Source: Curtobacterium sp. MCBA15_012 (GTDB lineage Bacteria > Actinomycetota > Actinomycetes > Actinomycetales > Microbacteriaceae). From it: a stretch of DNA of 64,000 nucleotides. Below the pieces are notes generated by a model. That model had not been told where the DNA came from, did not search any database, and was given only the letters and a program-made list of their open reading frames with translations. Position 1 is the first letter of the stretch. Every line of letters starts with the position of its first letter. This document shows positions 46,008 through 56,491 of the stretch, in pieces. Made by a program: the position numbers and the translations under genes. Where the stretch lies: assembly GCF_001864935.2 (NCBI RefSeq), contig NZ_CP126267.1, forward strand, positions 372,001 through 436,000, read 5' to 3'.

Positions 46008-46462
46008 CGGGAAGCCTCCTCGGTGGGCTGCGGTGCACCGTCGTGCGGGTCGTCGGCGTCCTCCGGGGACTTCGGGTCGAAGTCCGCCTCGGGGTCGTCG
46101 TCGTGGTCGGCGCTGCGGGACCGGCCGATCGCGGCGTCGGCTTCGTCGACCTCGACCTCGTCGGCGCGCGAGAGCTTCCAGGAGCGGTGGATGAGCGCGA
46201 GCAGGAACGCGCTCACGGCGAAGGTGATGACGATCGCGGTGAGGGCGAACGCCTGGGGGAGCGGGTCGGTGATGCCCTCGGCGGTCTTGCCGATCGGGGG
46301 CCGGCCGGCCGCACCGGACATGATCAGGAGCAGCAGGTTGATCGAGTTGCCGAGCAGCAGGAAGCCGAGCAGCATGCGCGTGAGGGACCGTTCGAGCAGC
46401 AGGTAGACCCCGCACGAGAACAGCACCGCCATCGCGATGACGAGCACCAGGGTGATGGTCAC
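46004..46462 (-). CDS. mrpC: Na+/H+ antiporter subunit C (MrpC/MnhC)
   Basis: This 152-residue NuoK-like subunit has three spans (ITLVLVIAMAVLFSCGVYLL, LLGFLLLGNSINLLLLI, AFALTAIVITFAVSAFLLAL). A long acidic C-terminal tail of about 45 residues (DEVEVDEADAAI... ) exceeds the usual length. GTG start overlapping the mrpA stop (GTGA). Confidence 0.93.
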   Translation of the reverse strand: MTITLVLVIAMAVLFSCGVYLLLERSLTRMLLGFLLLGNSINLLLLIMSGAAGRPPIGKTAEGITDPLPQAFALTAIVITFAVSAFLLALIHRSWKLSRADEVEVDEADAAIGRSRSADHDDDPEADFDPKSPEDADDPHDGAPQPTEEASR

Positions 46463-49380
46463 ACTGCGCTCCCTTCCGGGGTCGAGGCGGCGGCGGTGTC
46501 GTCGACGTCGCCCTCGGTGGTGTCGTGCACGGTGGCGCGGGAGTCCTCGAGGCGCTGGCGGTCGACCTCGGCGCCGAGGCTGCGCAGGACGTCGAGCACG
46601 AGGCCGACGACCACGAGGTAGACGCCGATGTCGAAGAACGTCGCGGTGACGAACTCGACGTGGCCGAGCACGGGGACGGTTGCCTCGAAGAACTCGGAGT
46701 ACAGGGCGTCCTTGCCGAAGAAGAGCGGCACGATCGCGGTGGTCGCGGCGGTGGCGACCCCGAGTCCGAGCAGCCGACCGGCACGCACCGGGGCGGCGGC
46801 GCCGAGCTCGGCCGGTCCGCCCGCGAGGTACCGCCCGGCGAGGGCGATGCCCGCGACGAGCCCGCCCGCGAACCCGCCGCCGGCGGCGTTGTGCCCGGCG
46901 AACAGCAGGTAGACCGACAGCACGACGAGTCCGTGGAACAGCAGCCGCACGACGACGTCGAGCAGGGCCGAACGGCCGGTGGGGATCGCGGCGCTCGTCG
47001 GCAGCCAGGCGCGGGGCCCGCCGTCGCGGTGCCGGTCGTCGGGGGAGTCGGGCATGTCCCGGAGGCGGGGCAGCGTGTCCTCGCGGGAGTTCACGAAGAT
47101 CAGGCTGGCGACCCCGGTGGCCGCGGCGACGACCACCGTCAGCTCGCCGAGGGTGTCCCAGCCGCGCAGGTCGACGAGGGCGACGTTCACGACGTTCAGG
47201 CCGTGCCCGAACGAGCTCGTGAGCGCGGGCAGGTCGGGCCAGAGCGGCTCGGCGGTGCGGGCCGATGCGGCCACGACCACGACGATCGCGAGCGTGACGC
47301 CGGCGAGCGCGGCGAACAGCGCCCGGACGACCCGGAAGCGCGACGGGTTGGCGGTCGCGATGCGCGGGGGCAGGCGCCGGAGCACGAGCACGAAGGCGAT
47401 GAGCGTGACCGTCTCGACGACGAGCTGCGTGAGGGCGAGGTCGACCGCGCCGTGCAGCACGAACAGCACCGACATGCCGTAGCCGGTGACGCCGACGAGC
47501 ACGGCCGCGGCGAACCGGGTCTTCGCGGTGAGGACGGCGATCGCGGCGACGGCCATCACCGCGACGACCGGCACCTGGCCCCACGAGTCGGCGAACCGGA
47601 CGTGGAACGCCCACGGGCCGCCGAGGACGAGGTTCGCCAGGGCCCCGGCGACGAAGACCGACAGGATCACGGTCAGGTAGTACGGCAGCGAACCGCGCTG
47701 GACGCTCGCGGTCAGCCCGGTCGCGAAGCGGTCGAGCCCGCGCATCACGTGCCGGTAGGTGCCGGACGCGCTGGGGGACCCGGCGAGCCGGTGCTGCAAC
47801 GCCTCGACCGGGCGGCGGAGCAGGAACAGCGCAACACCGCCGACGAGCGTGACGGCGGATATCCCGAGCGCGGGCTCGAGGCCGTGCCACAGCGCCAGGT
47901 GCGGGACCTCGCCGTCGGCCAGCGCGGCGGCCCGGGCGGCGGGCTCGATGCCGTGCGCCACGACCGGGGTGAGCAGCCCGAGCACGAGACCGGTGCCGGC
48001 GAGGAGGGACGGCACGACGCCGAGGCCGTGCAACCCGTGCGCCTCGGTGTCCGGCACGCCGGGCTTGCGGGCGAAGGTGCCCCAGAGGAAGCGGAGCGAG
48101 TACGCCACGGTCAGGACCGACCCGAGCGTGATGCCGACGAGGGCGAACCACGCCCACCCGGCCTGCGGTCCGTGCAGTTCCTCGACGAAGCTGGTGAGCA
48201 CGGCCTCCTTCGCCACGAAGCCGATCGCCGGCGGGATGCCGGCCATCGAGGCCAGCGCGAGCACGCTGACGACCACGAGCCATGGCATCCGGCGGCCGAG
48301 CCCGCTGAGCCGGGTGAGGTCCCGGGTCCCGGTGACGTGGTCGACGGCCCCGACGACCAGGAAGAGCGTCGACTTGAACGTGGCGTGCGCGACGAGCAGG
48401 GCCACGCCGCCGAGCGCCACCGCGGGGGCACCCCACCCGGCGGCGACCACGAGGAAGCCGAGCTGGGCGACGGTGCCGTAGGCGAGCAGGAGCTTGACGT
48501 CGGTCTGCCGCAGTGCGCGGTACCCGCCGACGAGCATGCCGAGGACCCCGAGCAGGGTGATCGTCTCCCGCCACCCGGTGAGCAGGGCGAAGGCGGGTGC
48601 CAGACGGGCGACGAGGTAGATGCCGGCCTTCACCATCGCGGCGGCGTGCAGGTAGGCGCTGACCGGGGTGGGCGCCGCCATCGCCGCGGGGAGCCAGAAG
48701 TGGAACGGCACGATCGCCGACTTCGTGAGCGCGCCGAGCAGCACGAGCACGACCGCGACGGGCACGAGCGGCCCGGGACGGTCGACGAGCTCCGGCGCCC
48801 GGGCGATGATGCCGGACAGGCTCGTGGTGCCGGCGGTGACCGACAGGGCGACGAGCCCGGCGAGCATCGCCAGCCCGCCCGCGGTCGTCACGACGAGGGC
48901 CTGCATGGCCGCGGCCCGGCTGGCGCGCTTCGCCGCGTCGTGCCCGATGAGCAGGTAGGAGAAGACCGTCGTCGCCTCCCACAGCACGAACAGCACGATG
49001 ACGTCGTCGGCCACGACCAGGCCGTACATCGACCCGGCGAACGCGGTCAGGACCCCGGCGAACCGACCGGTGCCGGGCTCGTCGCGGCCGAAGTACGACG
49101 CGCAGTAGACGAGCACGAGGGCACCGACGACGGACACCACGAGGGCGAGCACCCACGACAGGGCGTCCATCCGCAGGGCGATCGCGAGGTCGAGCTGCGG
49201 GATCCACTCCCAGCTGCTGGTGACACCGGCACCGAGGGCGCGGGGCGTCTGCACGACCGTCAGGACCGCCGCGGCCGCGGGTGCGAGGGCGGCGACGTAG
49301 AAGACGCGTCGACCGAGCAGGGGGGTCAGGGCGGGGACGATCAGGGCGACGATCGCGAACGCGACGAGGACGGAGACCAT
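46459..49380 (-). CDS. mrpA: Na+/H+ antiporter subunit A, fused A-B type (MrpA/MnhA)
   Basis: This 973-residue protein has an N-terminal NuoL-like antiporter domain (VLFVLWEATTVFSYLLIGHD, TKSAIVPFHFWLPAAM, MVKAGIYLVARL). The MrpA-specific domain follows (VVETVTLIAFVLVLRRLPP), then a C-terminal MrpB domain (GHNAAGGGFAGGLVAGIAL, FFEATVPVLGHVEFVTATFFDIGVYLVVVG). No separate mrpB gene is needed. It is first in mrpA-C-D-E-F-G. The 221-bp gap upstream, shared with the SMP-30 gene, holds no motif I can assign. Confidence 0.95.
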   Translation of the reverse strand: MVSVLVAFAIVALIVPALTPLLGRRVFYVAALAPAAAAVLTVVQTPRALGAGVTSSWEWIPQLDLAIALRMDALSWVLALVVSVVGALVLVYCASYFGRDEPGTGRFAGVLTAFAGSMYGLVVADDVIVLFVLWEATTVFSYLLIGHDAAKRASRAAAMQALVVTTAGGLAMLAGLVALSVTAGTTSLSGIIARAPELVDRPGPLVPVAVVLVLLGALTKSAIVPFHFWLPAAMAAPTPVSAYLHAAAMVKAGIYLVARLAPAFALLTGWRETITLLGVLGMLVGGYRALRQTDVKLLLAYGTVAQLGFLVVAAGWGAPAVALGGVALLVAHATFKSTLFLVVGAVDHVTGTRDLTRLSGLGRRMPWLVVVSVLALASMAGIPPAIGFVAKEAVLTSFVEELHGPQAGWAWFALVGITLGSVLTVAYSLRFLWGTFARKPGVPDTEAHGLHGLGVVPSLLAGTGLVLGLLTPVVAHGIEPAARAAALADGEVPHLALWHGLEPALGISAVTLVGGVALFLLRRPVEALQHRLAGSPSASGTYRHVMRGLDRFATGLTASVQRGSLPYYLTVILSVFVAGALANLVLGGPWAFHVRFADSWGQVPVVAVMAVAAIAVLTAKTRFAAAVLVGVTGYGMSVLFVLHGAVDLALTQLVVETVTLIAFVLVLRRLPPRIATANPSRFRVVRALFAALAGVTLAIVVVVAASARTAEPLWPDLPALTSSFGHGLNVVNVALVDLRGWDTLGELTVVVAAATGVASLIFVNSREDTLPRLRDMPDSPDDRHRDGGPRAWLPTSAAIPTGRSALLDVVVRLLFHGLVVLSVYLLFAGHNAAGGGFAGGLVAGIALAGRYLAGGPAELGAAAPVRAGRLLGLGVATAATTAIVPLFFGKDALYSEFFEATVPVLGHVEFVTATFFDIGVYLVVVGLVLDVLRSLGAEVDRQRLEDSRATVHDTTEGDVDDTAAASTPEGSAV

Positions 49381-49601
49381 CGGGCACCTCCTCGGGGTCG
49401 GGCTGCAGTCCGGCTCACTGGGCCCTCACAGCCTACGAGCAGGCGGTTGGCAACTCCCTGTACGGCCGGACAGCCGCCGGCTCTGCGGAGCCGACTCCTC
49501 AACCACTCTGCCCCGCGCGGCGGCCACGCGTCCGGACCGTGTCCGTGCACGTAGCCTGGGCGGGCCGACACCGGTTCGGCCACCCGTTCGGAGGAGGACC
49601 C

Positions 49602-50471
49602 GTGCAGCTCACCGACCTCGTGCCCGACCCCACCGCGCTCGAGCGGATCGCGACGGGCAGCACCTGGGCCGAGGGGCCGTGCTGGATCCCGGCGACCAGG
49701 AGCCTGCGGTGGTCCGACATCCCCGGCGATCGGGTCCTGCAGTGGCACGAGGACACCGGGGAGACGAGCGAGTACGCCACCGGGGTCGAGTTCACGAACG
49801 GGCGGGTCCTCGACCGGGACGGGTCGGTCGTGCAGTGCTCCCACGGGCGCCGGCGGGTCGAGCGGGACCGGGACGGGGTCGTGACACCGATCGTCGACGC
49901 CTGGGCCGGTGTCCGGTTCAACTCCCCGAACGACGTCGTGGTCGCGCGGGACGGCAGCGTGTGGTTCACCGACCCGGCGTACGGCATCACGCAGCCGCGC
50001 GAGGGGCACCCCGGCGAGCGGGAGTACGGCGACCACTGGGTGTTCCGGTGCGGCCCCGCCGGTGAGGACCTCCGCCCGGTGGTGCTCGACTGCGAGGAGC
50101 CGAACGGTCTCGCGTTCTCCCCCGACGAGCGCGTGCTCTACGTCGCGAGTTCCTCCGGGGACCGGCCGGTGATCCGCGCGTACGACCGGGACGGTGTGCG
50201 CGTGAAGAACGGCCGCGAGTTCGTCCGGCTCGACCCGGGCGAGGGCGTCCCCGACGGCATCCGGGTGGACGAGCACGGCAACGTCTGGTCCTCGACGCAC
50301 CGCGGGGTGTCCGTGTTCGCGCCGGACGGCACCCGGATCGGCGACGTCCCCGTGCCCGAAGTCGTCGCGAACCTGTGCTTCGGTGGTGCCGACGGCCGCA
50401 CGCTCTTCGTCGCCGCGACCACCTCGGTCCACCGCATCCGCACCACCACGCGGGACGCGACCGCCCGCTGA
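49602..50471 (+). CDS. SMP-30/gluconolactonase family protein
   Basis: This 289-residue six-bladed beta-propeller lactonase shows metal-ligand positions in TWAEGPCW (Glu), RFNSPNDVVV (Asn), EEPNGLAFS (Asn) and GVPDGIRVDEHGNVW (Asp). It would hydrolyse sugar lactones. The GTG at 49602 is chosen because GAGGAGG lies 4 nt upstream. It is 17 bp before rlmC, so the two may be co-transcribed despite unrelated roles. Confidence 0.9.
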   Translation: MQLTDLVPDPTALERIATGSTWAEGPCWIPATRSLRWSDIPGDRVLQWHEDTGETSEYATGVEFTNGRVLDRDGSVVQCSHGRRRVERDRDGVVTPIVDAWAGVRFNSPNDVVVARDGSVWFTDPAYGITQPREGHPGEREYGDHWVFRCGPAGEDLRPVVLDCEEPNGLAFSPDERVLYVASSSGDRPVIRAYDRDGVRVKNGREFVRLDPGEGVPDGIRVDEHGNVWSSTHRGVSVFAPDGTRIGDVPVPEVVANLCFGGADGRTLFVAATTSVHRIRTTTRDATAR

Positions 50472-50488
50472 CGTAGGCTGACCCGGCC

Positions 50489-51640
50489 ATGCAGTGCGAC
50501 TACTTCGACCGCGGGGTGTGTCGTTCCTGCACCCTGATGGGCCAGCCCTACGCCGACCAGGTGCTCGACAAGGAGCTCCGCACCCGCGAGCTCCTGCACG
50601 ACGCCGTCGAGCACGCCGGCGGGCCCGGAGCGGTGACCTGGCTCCCGGCGATCACCAGCCCGGAGTCCGGCTACCGGAACAAGGCGAAGATGGTCGTCGG
50701 CGGTTCGGTGCAGCACCCGACCGTGGGCATCCTCGACCACCGGCAGCGTGGCGTCGACCTGCGGCGCTGCGGCATCTGCACGCCCGGCATCCAGCGCGCC
50801 CTGCCGGTCCTCGCCGCGTTCGTCGCGGACGTCGGGCTGATCCCGTACGACGTCGCCGCGCGTCGGGGCGAGCTGAAGTTCGTCCTCGTCACGGAGTCGC
50901 CGGACGGCGAGCTGATGGTCCGGTTCGTCCTCCGCTCCGAGGGGCAGCTGCCGCGGCTCCGCGACCACCTCGACCGGCTGCGCACGGTGCTGCCGCAGGC
51001 CGTCGTCGTCACCGCGAACCTGCTGCCGGAGCACAAGGCCGTGACCGAGGGGGACCGCGAGGTCGTCCTCACCGCGCAGGAGACGCTGCCGATGCGCTTC
51101 GGCGACGTCACGATGCACCTCCGGCCGCAGTCCTTCTTCCAGACGAACGCGTCCGTCGCCGCACAGCTCTACGACCAGGCGTCGACCTGGATCGACGAGG
51201 TCGCACCGGCCAGCATGTGGGACCTGTACTGCGGCGTCGGCGGGTTCGCCCTGCACGCCGCCCGGCCCGGACGGTCGGTGACCGGCATCGAGACCAGCCG
51301 CGAGGCGATCCGGTCGGCCGCGCAGTCCGCACGCGAGGCCGGTCTCGCCGACGTCCGGTTCGCCGCCGACGACGCCACCGAGCACGCCCTGCGCGCCCGC
51401 CCGGGAACGGTCCCCGAGCTCGTGGTCGTGAACCCGCCGCGGCGGGGGATCGGCGAGACGCTGGCGACCTGGCTCGAGGAGTCCGACGTGCAGCACCTCG
51501 TGTACTCGAGCTGCAACCCGGTGACCCTGGCGAAGGACCTCGCCCGCATGCCGTCGCTGCGGCTGCGCCGCGCACGCGTGCTCGACATGTTCCCGCAGAC
51601 CGGGCACCTCGAGGCGGTCACCCTGCTGTCCAGGGACTGA
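50489..51640 (+). CDS. rlmC: 23S rRNA (uracil(747)-C5)-methyltransferase RlmC
   Basis: This 383-residue SAM-dependent RNA m5U methyltransferase has the N-terminal cysteines C3, C11, C14 and RRCGIC of the RlmC/RlmD iron-sulfur cluster. The SAM motif is DLYCGVGGFALHAARP, the substrate motif NPPRRGIGE, and the catalytic Cys lies in YSSCNPVTLAKDL. The short form without a TRAM domain fits RlmC. It modifies ribosomal RNA in the cytoplasm. Confidence 0.92.
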   Translation: MQCDYFDRGVCRSCTLMGQPYADQVLDKELRTRELLHDAVEHAGGPGAVTWLPAITSPESGYRNKAKMVVGGSVQHPTVGILDHRQRGVDLRRCGICTPGIQRALPVLAAFVADVGLIPYDVAARRGELKFVLVTESPDGELMVRFVLRSEGQLPRLRDHLDRLRTVLPQAVVVTANLLPEHKAVTEGDREVVLTAQETLPMRFGDVTMHLRPQSFFQTNASVAAQLYDQASTWIDEVAPASMWDLYCGVGGFALHAARPGRSVTGIETSREAIRSAAQSAREAGLADVRFAADDATEHALRARPGTVPELVVVNPPRRGIGETLATWLEESDVQHLVYSSCNPVTLAKDLARMPSLRLRRARVLDMFPQTGHLEAVTLLSRD

Positions 51641-51660
51641 CCAGGAGGTGACCAGGAGAC

Positions 51661-51697
51661 GGACGGGAGGCACGGTGCCAGCCCGCCACGGGCCTCC
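51661..51697. repeat. palindromic element, copy 6 (chimeric and degenerate)
   Basis: The left arm (GGACGGGAGGCACGGTGCC, 51661-51679) matches copies 1 and 5, while the right arm (GCCACGGGCCTCC, 51685-51697) matches copy 7. The arms pair over only about 6 bp, so the strong hairpin is lost. It appears to be a recombinant of two element types after rlmC. Confidence 0.6.
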
Positions 51698-52672
<975 letters not shown>

Positions 52673-52689
52673 TCGACCTCCCGATCCGA

Positions 52690-52728
52690 CACGAGACCCC
52701 CGCGACCACGCGTCGCGGGGGTCTCGTG
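52690..52728. terminator. bidirectional terminator between rpf and LCP genes
   Basis: A 16-bp perfect stem (CACGAGACCCCCGCGA at 52690-52705 against 52713-52728) closes a 7-nt loop between convergent genes. There is no T-run. It is unrelated in sequence to the GACGGGAGGC family. Confidence 0.8.
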
Positions 52729-52757
52729 CTGTGCGGGCGGGGTCCCGTCCCGCGAGG

Positions 52758-53813
52758 TCAGCGGACGCCCGCGCTCCACGTGTCGAGGTCGTCGGCGCGC
52801 AGGGCAGTGGACAGTGCCTGGCGGTCGGCCTCGGTCACGGTGACGTACGCCTGGCCGTCCGGGCTCGTGCCGCTGCCCGACGTCGGCATCGTGACCGTGT
52901 GCAGGTCGTCGCTGCCGATCCCGCGGAGCGACCACCCGAGGTCGGCGAGGGTCCGCGCGTCCAGGCCCTCGTCGACGGACAGGTGCGCGCTCGTCGCCGC
53001 CACGAAGTCCCCGAGCCGGGCGGGGTTCGTGAGCGTGCCCGCCGACAGCGCCTGCTGGAACACGCCGCGCAGGAACGCCTGCTGGTTCCGGACACGGGTG
53101 CGGTCGGCATCCGGGAACGCGTACCGCTCGCGGACGAAGGCGAGCGCCTGCTCGCCGTCCAGGCGGTTCGGTCCGGCGACGAAGTCGTGGCCGCGCGACC
53201 GGAAGGCGCTGGGCGACTCGACGGTCACCCCGCCGAGGGCGTCGGTCACGTCCTCGAACCCGGCGAAGTCGATCTCGGCCACGTGGTCGATCCGGACGTC
53301 CAGGAACTGCTCGACGGTCTGCACCGTCAACGGCACCCCGCCCCACGAGTACGCGGCGTTGACCTTCGCGCGCCCGTGCCCGGGGACGTCGACCCAGGTG
53401 TCCCGGAGCACCGAGACGACCGTGACGTCGTGCCGGTCGGCCGGCACGTGCGCGAGCATGAGGGCGTCCGAGCGGCCGCCGCCCGTGCCGTCCCAGGCCG
53501 CGCCCCGGGCCGACGCCCGGGAGTCCGACCCGATGAGCAGGACGTTCACCGCGGTGCCGGACGGCGCGGGGCGCTCGCCGGTGGGGAGCGCGTCCGCGAT
53601 CACGGTGCGGCCGTCGTCGTAGCTGCGGACGAGGTCGCCCACGAAGACGGCCCCGGCCGCGGCGAGCACCGCGGCGACGCCGACGAGCGACGCGACGGCG
53701 ACGGCCAGGGTGCGGAGGAGCGGACGTCGTCGTCGCTGCCCGGGCGCCCTGCTGGTGCGGGCGGCTGCGGCTGCGGCGGCCTCGGCTGCGCGGGCGGCTC
53801 GGCGTTCGGACAC
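52758..53813 (-). CDS. LytR-CpsA-Psr (LCP) family protein
   Basis: This 351-residue enzyme has a basic/Ala-rich cytoplasmic N-terminus, one membrane span (about 35-60) and an extracellular LCP domain. The domain carries conserved arginines/aspartates in LLIGSDSR, SVLRDTWVDVPG, RIDHVAEIDFAGF and VRERYAFPDADRTRVRNQQ. LCP enzymes attach secondary wall polymers to peptidoglycan. Single gene, ending opposite rpf. No C-terminal LytR_C domain, unlike the LCP gene at 57294. Confidence 0.9.
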   Translation of the reverse strand: MSERRAARAAEAAAAAAARTSRAPGQRRRRPLLRTLAVAVASLVGVAAVLAAAGAVFVGDLVRSYDDGRTVIADALPTGERPAPSGTAVNVLLIGSDSRASARGAAWDGTGGGRSDALMLAHVPADRHDVTVVSVLRDTWVDVPGHGRAKVNAAYSWGGVPLTVQTVEQFLDVRIDHVAEIDFAGFEDVTDALGGVTVESPSAFRSRGHDFVAGPNRLDGEQALAFVRERYAFPDADRTRVRNQQAFLRGVFQQALSAGTLTNPARLGDFVAATSAHLSVDEGLDARTLADLGWSLRGIGSDDLHTVTMPTSGSGTSPDGQAYVTVTEADRQALSTALRADDLDTWSAGVR

Positions 53814-53881
53814 GGGACTCCTCGGGTCGGGCCGGCAGGGTCGCCGACTCCGAGGAGGTTACAGCATCTGATATGTGAATG

Positions 53882-54280
53882 TCACGTACTGCGCAGGACC
53901 TGGAGCAGCCGTCGGCGCAGGTCCGGGTCGTCCGGCAGGACCTCGCGCTCGATGTGCCGCGCGGTGTCCCAGGCCCGCTTGCCGGCCTCGGTGACCGCGA
54001 CGACCCGCCGTCGGCCGTCCTCGGGGTGCGGCGTGCGCTCGACCAAGCCGTCCCGCTCGGCGCGCTCGAGCGTGCGGGACATGGTCTGCGGCTGCACGCG
54101 GGCGGTCCGGGCGAGGGTGTCGGCGCCGGTGGGCCCTGTGCGCAGCAGGATGTCGATCGCGACGAGTGCGGCGTGCGTCAGGCCGACGGCGCGCAGGCGT
54201 TCGTCCCAGTCGCGCTCGACGGCCCGTGCGGCGGCGGAGAGGAGCCGTCCGAGCGGCCACTCCTCGGCGGACTCGTGCAT
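53882..54280 (-). CDS. MarR-family transcriptional regulator
   Basis: This 132-residue regulator has a winged helix: LRTGPTGADTLARTARVQPQTMSRTLERAERDGLVER then the wing TPHPEDGRRRVVAVTEAG. It is divergent from an MMPL exporter with a perfect palindrome between them, so it is probably a local repressor released by an exported compound. Confidence 0.92.
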   Translation of the reverse strand: MHESAEEWPLGRLLSAAARAVERDWDERLRAVGLTHAALVAIDILLRTGPTGADTLARTARVQPQTMSRTLERAERDGLVERTPHPEDGRRRVVAVTEAGKRAWDTARHIEREVLPDDPDLRRRLLQVLRST

Positions 54281-54317
54281 GCTCGGAGTCTACGGCCGCA
54301 CCCGACGCCGGAAACTA

Positions 54318-54331
54318 GTCAGCATGCTGAC
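54318..54331. promoter_or_regulatory. candidate MarR operator
   Basis: GTCAGCATGCTGAC is a perfect 14-bp palindrome, 22 bp before the GTG of the MMPL gene and 37 bp from the MarR start. It sits where a dimeric repressor would block both promoters. Confidence 0.65.
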
Positions 54332-54352
54332 GATCGGTGTACGCTCGCCGTC

Positions 54353-56479
54353 GTGTCCCGCTTCCTCCGCATCGTGCTGCCCGCCGTCGTCATCGTGGTC
54401 TGGCTCGTCGTCGCCTCCGTCGGTGGCCCGGTCTTCGGCACGATCTCCGACGTCGCCACGAACGACCAGACGTCCTTCCTGCCCGCCTCGGCCGACGCGA
54501 CGAAGGTGCAGGAGCGCTCGGCGGCGTTCCGGCAGGCCTCGGGCGCCCCGGCGATCATCGTGCTCGACCGGGACGGCGGACTCCGCGACGGCGACCGGAC
54601 CGCGGCCGAGCAGCTCGCGGCCACGCTCGGCGACCGGAGCGACGTGCAGGGGGTCAGCCCGGTCATCCCGAGCGAGGACGGCGACGCGGTCGAGATCGTC
54701 GCGACGCTCACCCAGGACGCCGAGACGGGCGACGCGGTGGCCGCGATCCGCGCGGACGTCGACGACGCCCTGCCGTCGGGGCTCCGTGGGTACGTCACGG
54801 GCCCGGCGGGCTTCACGGCCGACCTGACCGAGGCCTTCGCGGGCATCGACGGCATCCTGCTCGGGGTGGCGCTCGCCGCGGTCTTCGTGATCCTCGTCGT
54901 CGTGTACCGCTCACCACTCCTGCCGGTGCTCGTGCTCGGCACCGCGACGTTCGCCCTCTGTGCCTCGATCCTCGTCGTGTACTGGCTCGCGGAGGCCGGC
55001 GTCGTCACGGTGAACGGGCAGGTGCAGGGCATCCTGTCGATCCTGGTGATCGGTGCCGCGACCGACTACGCGCTCCTCTACACCGCGCGCTACCGCGAAG
55101 CGCTCCGGGACCACCGGACCGGCTGGGACGCGACCAAGGCGGCCCTGCGCGGTGCGTTCGAGCCGATCGTCGCCTCGGGCGGCACCGTCATCGTCGGCGT
55201 GCTGTGCCTGCTGTTCTCCGACCTCAACTCGAACAAGGCGCTCGGACCGGTCGCGGCGATCGGCATCGCGTTCAGCCTGCTCGCCGCGCTGACCCTGCTG
55301 CCGGCACTCCTGCTGGCGTTCCGCCGTGCCGCGTTCTGGCCGCTGCGACCGGCGTACGGCAGCGCGCACCGGGTGCTCACCGGCCCGGACGCGAAGGGCC
55401 TCTGGGCGGGGGTCGGGCGGCTCGTGGCGCGTCGGACCCGCACGGTGTGGGTGGTCTGCACGGTCGCCCTGCTCGCGATGGGCGCGGGCGTCGTCGGGCT
55501 CCGGGCGGACGGCGTCCCGCAGAGCGACCTGGTGATCGGGGCCTCGCAGGCGCGGGACGGGCAGGACGTCCTGGCGGACCACTTCCCGGGCGGCTCGGGC
55601 AGCCCCGCGCAGGTGATCGGCCCGGAGCGCGACCTCGACCGGCTCGTCACGGCGATCCGATCGGTGGACGGGGTCGACGGTGTCGTGGCCGCGGCGAAGG
55701 ACAGTCCGTCCGGGACCACCCCCGTGGGCAGCGACGCCGCCGGTGCCCGCGGGCCGTCGGTCGACCCGACGGTGTCGCGGGGTGACGTCCTCCTCGAGGC
55801 CACGCTCGCCGCGCCCGCGGACTCCGAGCGGGCGGAGCAGACCGTGCGGGACCTGCGGACCGCGGTCGAACGGGTGTCGCCGGACGCCCTCGTCGGCGGC
55901 GTCACCGCGACCGCCCTCGACACGAACGACACCGGCATCCGCGACCGCACGGTCATCATCCCGGTGGTGCTCGTGGTGATCCTGCTCATCCTGATGCTGC
56001 TGCTGCGGAGCATCGTGGCGCCGCTCGTGCTCATCGGCAGCGTGATCGTGTCCTTCGCGGCCGCGCTCGGCGTCGGCGCGCTCGTCTTCGACCACGTCCT
56101 GCACCTGCCGGGCGCCGACCCCTCGGTCCCGCTGTTCTCGTTCGTGTTCCTCGTGGCGCTCGGCGTCGACTACAACATCTTCCTCATGACCCGCGTGCGC
56201 GAGGAAGCGCTCCGGCACGGCCCGCGCGAGGGCGTGCTCCGCGGCCTCGGGGCGACGGGCGGGGTGATCACGTCGGCCGGCATCGTCCTCGCGGCGACCT
56301 TCGCTGCCCTCGGCGTCATCCCGATCCTGTTCCTCGTGCAGATCGCGTTCATCGTGGCGTTCGGCGTCCTGCTCGACACGGTCGTGGTCCGGTCCCTGCT
56401 CGTCCCCGCCGTCGTCCACGACCTCGACCGCCGCGCCTGGTGGCCGTCGCGCCTGTCGCGTCCGGCCCATGACATGTGA
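54353..56479 (+). CDS. MMPL-family (RND-type) membrane exporter
   Basis: This 708-residue transporter has about 12 spans in two six-span halves, each after a large external loop (about 35-160 and 400-520). The signatures include VIGAATDYALLYTARYRE in the first half and VALGVDYNIFLMTRVREEA in the second, where the Asp-Tyr pairs transmit protons. It exports lipids or hydrophobic drugs. The GTG at 54353 leaves just the MarR operator upstream. It ends 12 bp before a GntR gene. Confidence 0.92.
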   Translation: MSRFLRIVLPAVVIVVWLVVASVGGPVFGTISDVATNDQTSFLPASADATKVQERSAAFRQASGAPAIIVLDRDGGLRDGDRTAAEQLAATLGDRSDVQGVSPVIPSEDGDAVEIVATLTQDAETGDAVAAIRADVDDALPSGLRGYVTGPAGFTADLTEAFAGIDGILLGVALAAVFVILVVVYRSPLLPVLVLGTATFALCASILVVYWLAEAGVVTVNGQVQGILSILVIGAATDYALLYTARYREALRDHRTGWDATKAALRGAFEPIVASGGTVIVGVLCLLFSDLNSNKALGPVAAIGIAFSLLAALTLLPALLLAFRRAAFWPLRPAYGSAHRVLTGPDAKGLWAGVGRLVARRTRTVWVVCTVALLAMGAGVVGLRADGVPQSDLVIGASQARDGQDVLADHFPGGSGSPAQVIGPERDLDRLVTAIRSVDGVDGVVAAAKDSPSGTTPVGSDAAGARGPSVDPTVSRGDVLLEATLAAPADSERAEQTVRDLRTAVERVSPDALVGGVTATALDTNDTGIRDRTVIIPVVLVVILLILMLLLRSIVAPLVLIGSVIVSFAAALGVGALVFDHVLHLPGADPSVPLFSFVFLVALGVDYNIFLMTRVREEALRHGPREGVLRGLGATGGVITSAGIVLAATFAALGVIPILFLVQIAFIVAFGVLLDTVVVRSLLVPAVVHDLDRRAWWPSRLSRPAHDM

Positions 56480-56491
56480 CACGCTGGTCCC

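Noticed and set aside
49390..49601. N-terminal extension of the SMP-30 protein in the open upstream frame
   Set aside because: The GTG at 49602 has an excellent GAGGAGG site and starts at the normal family position.
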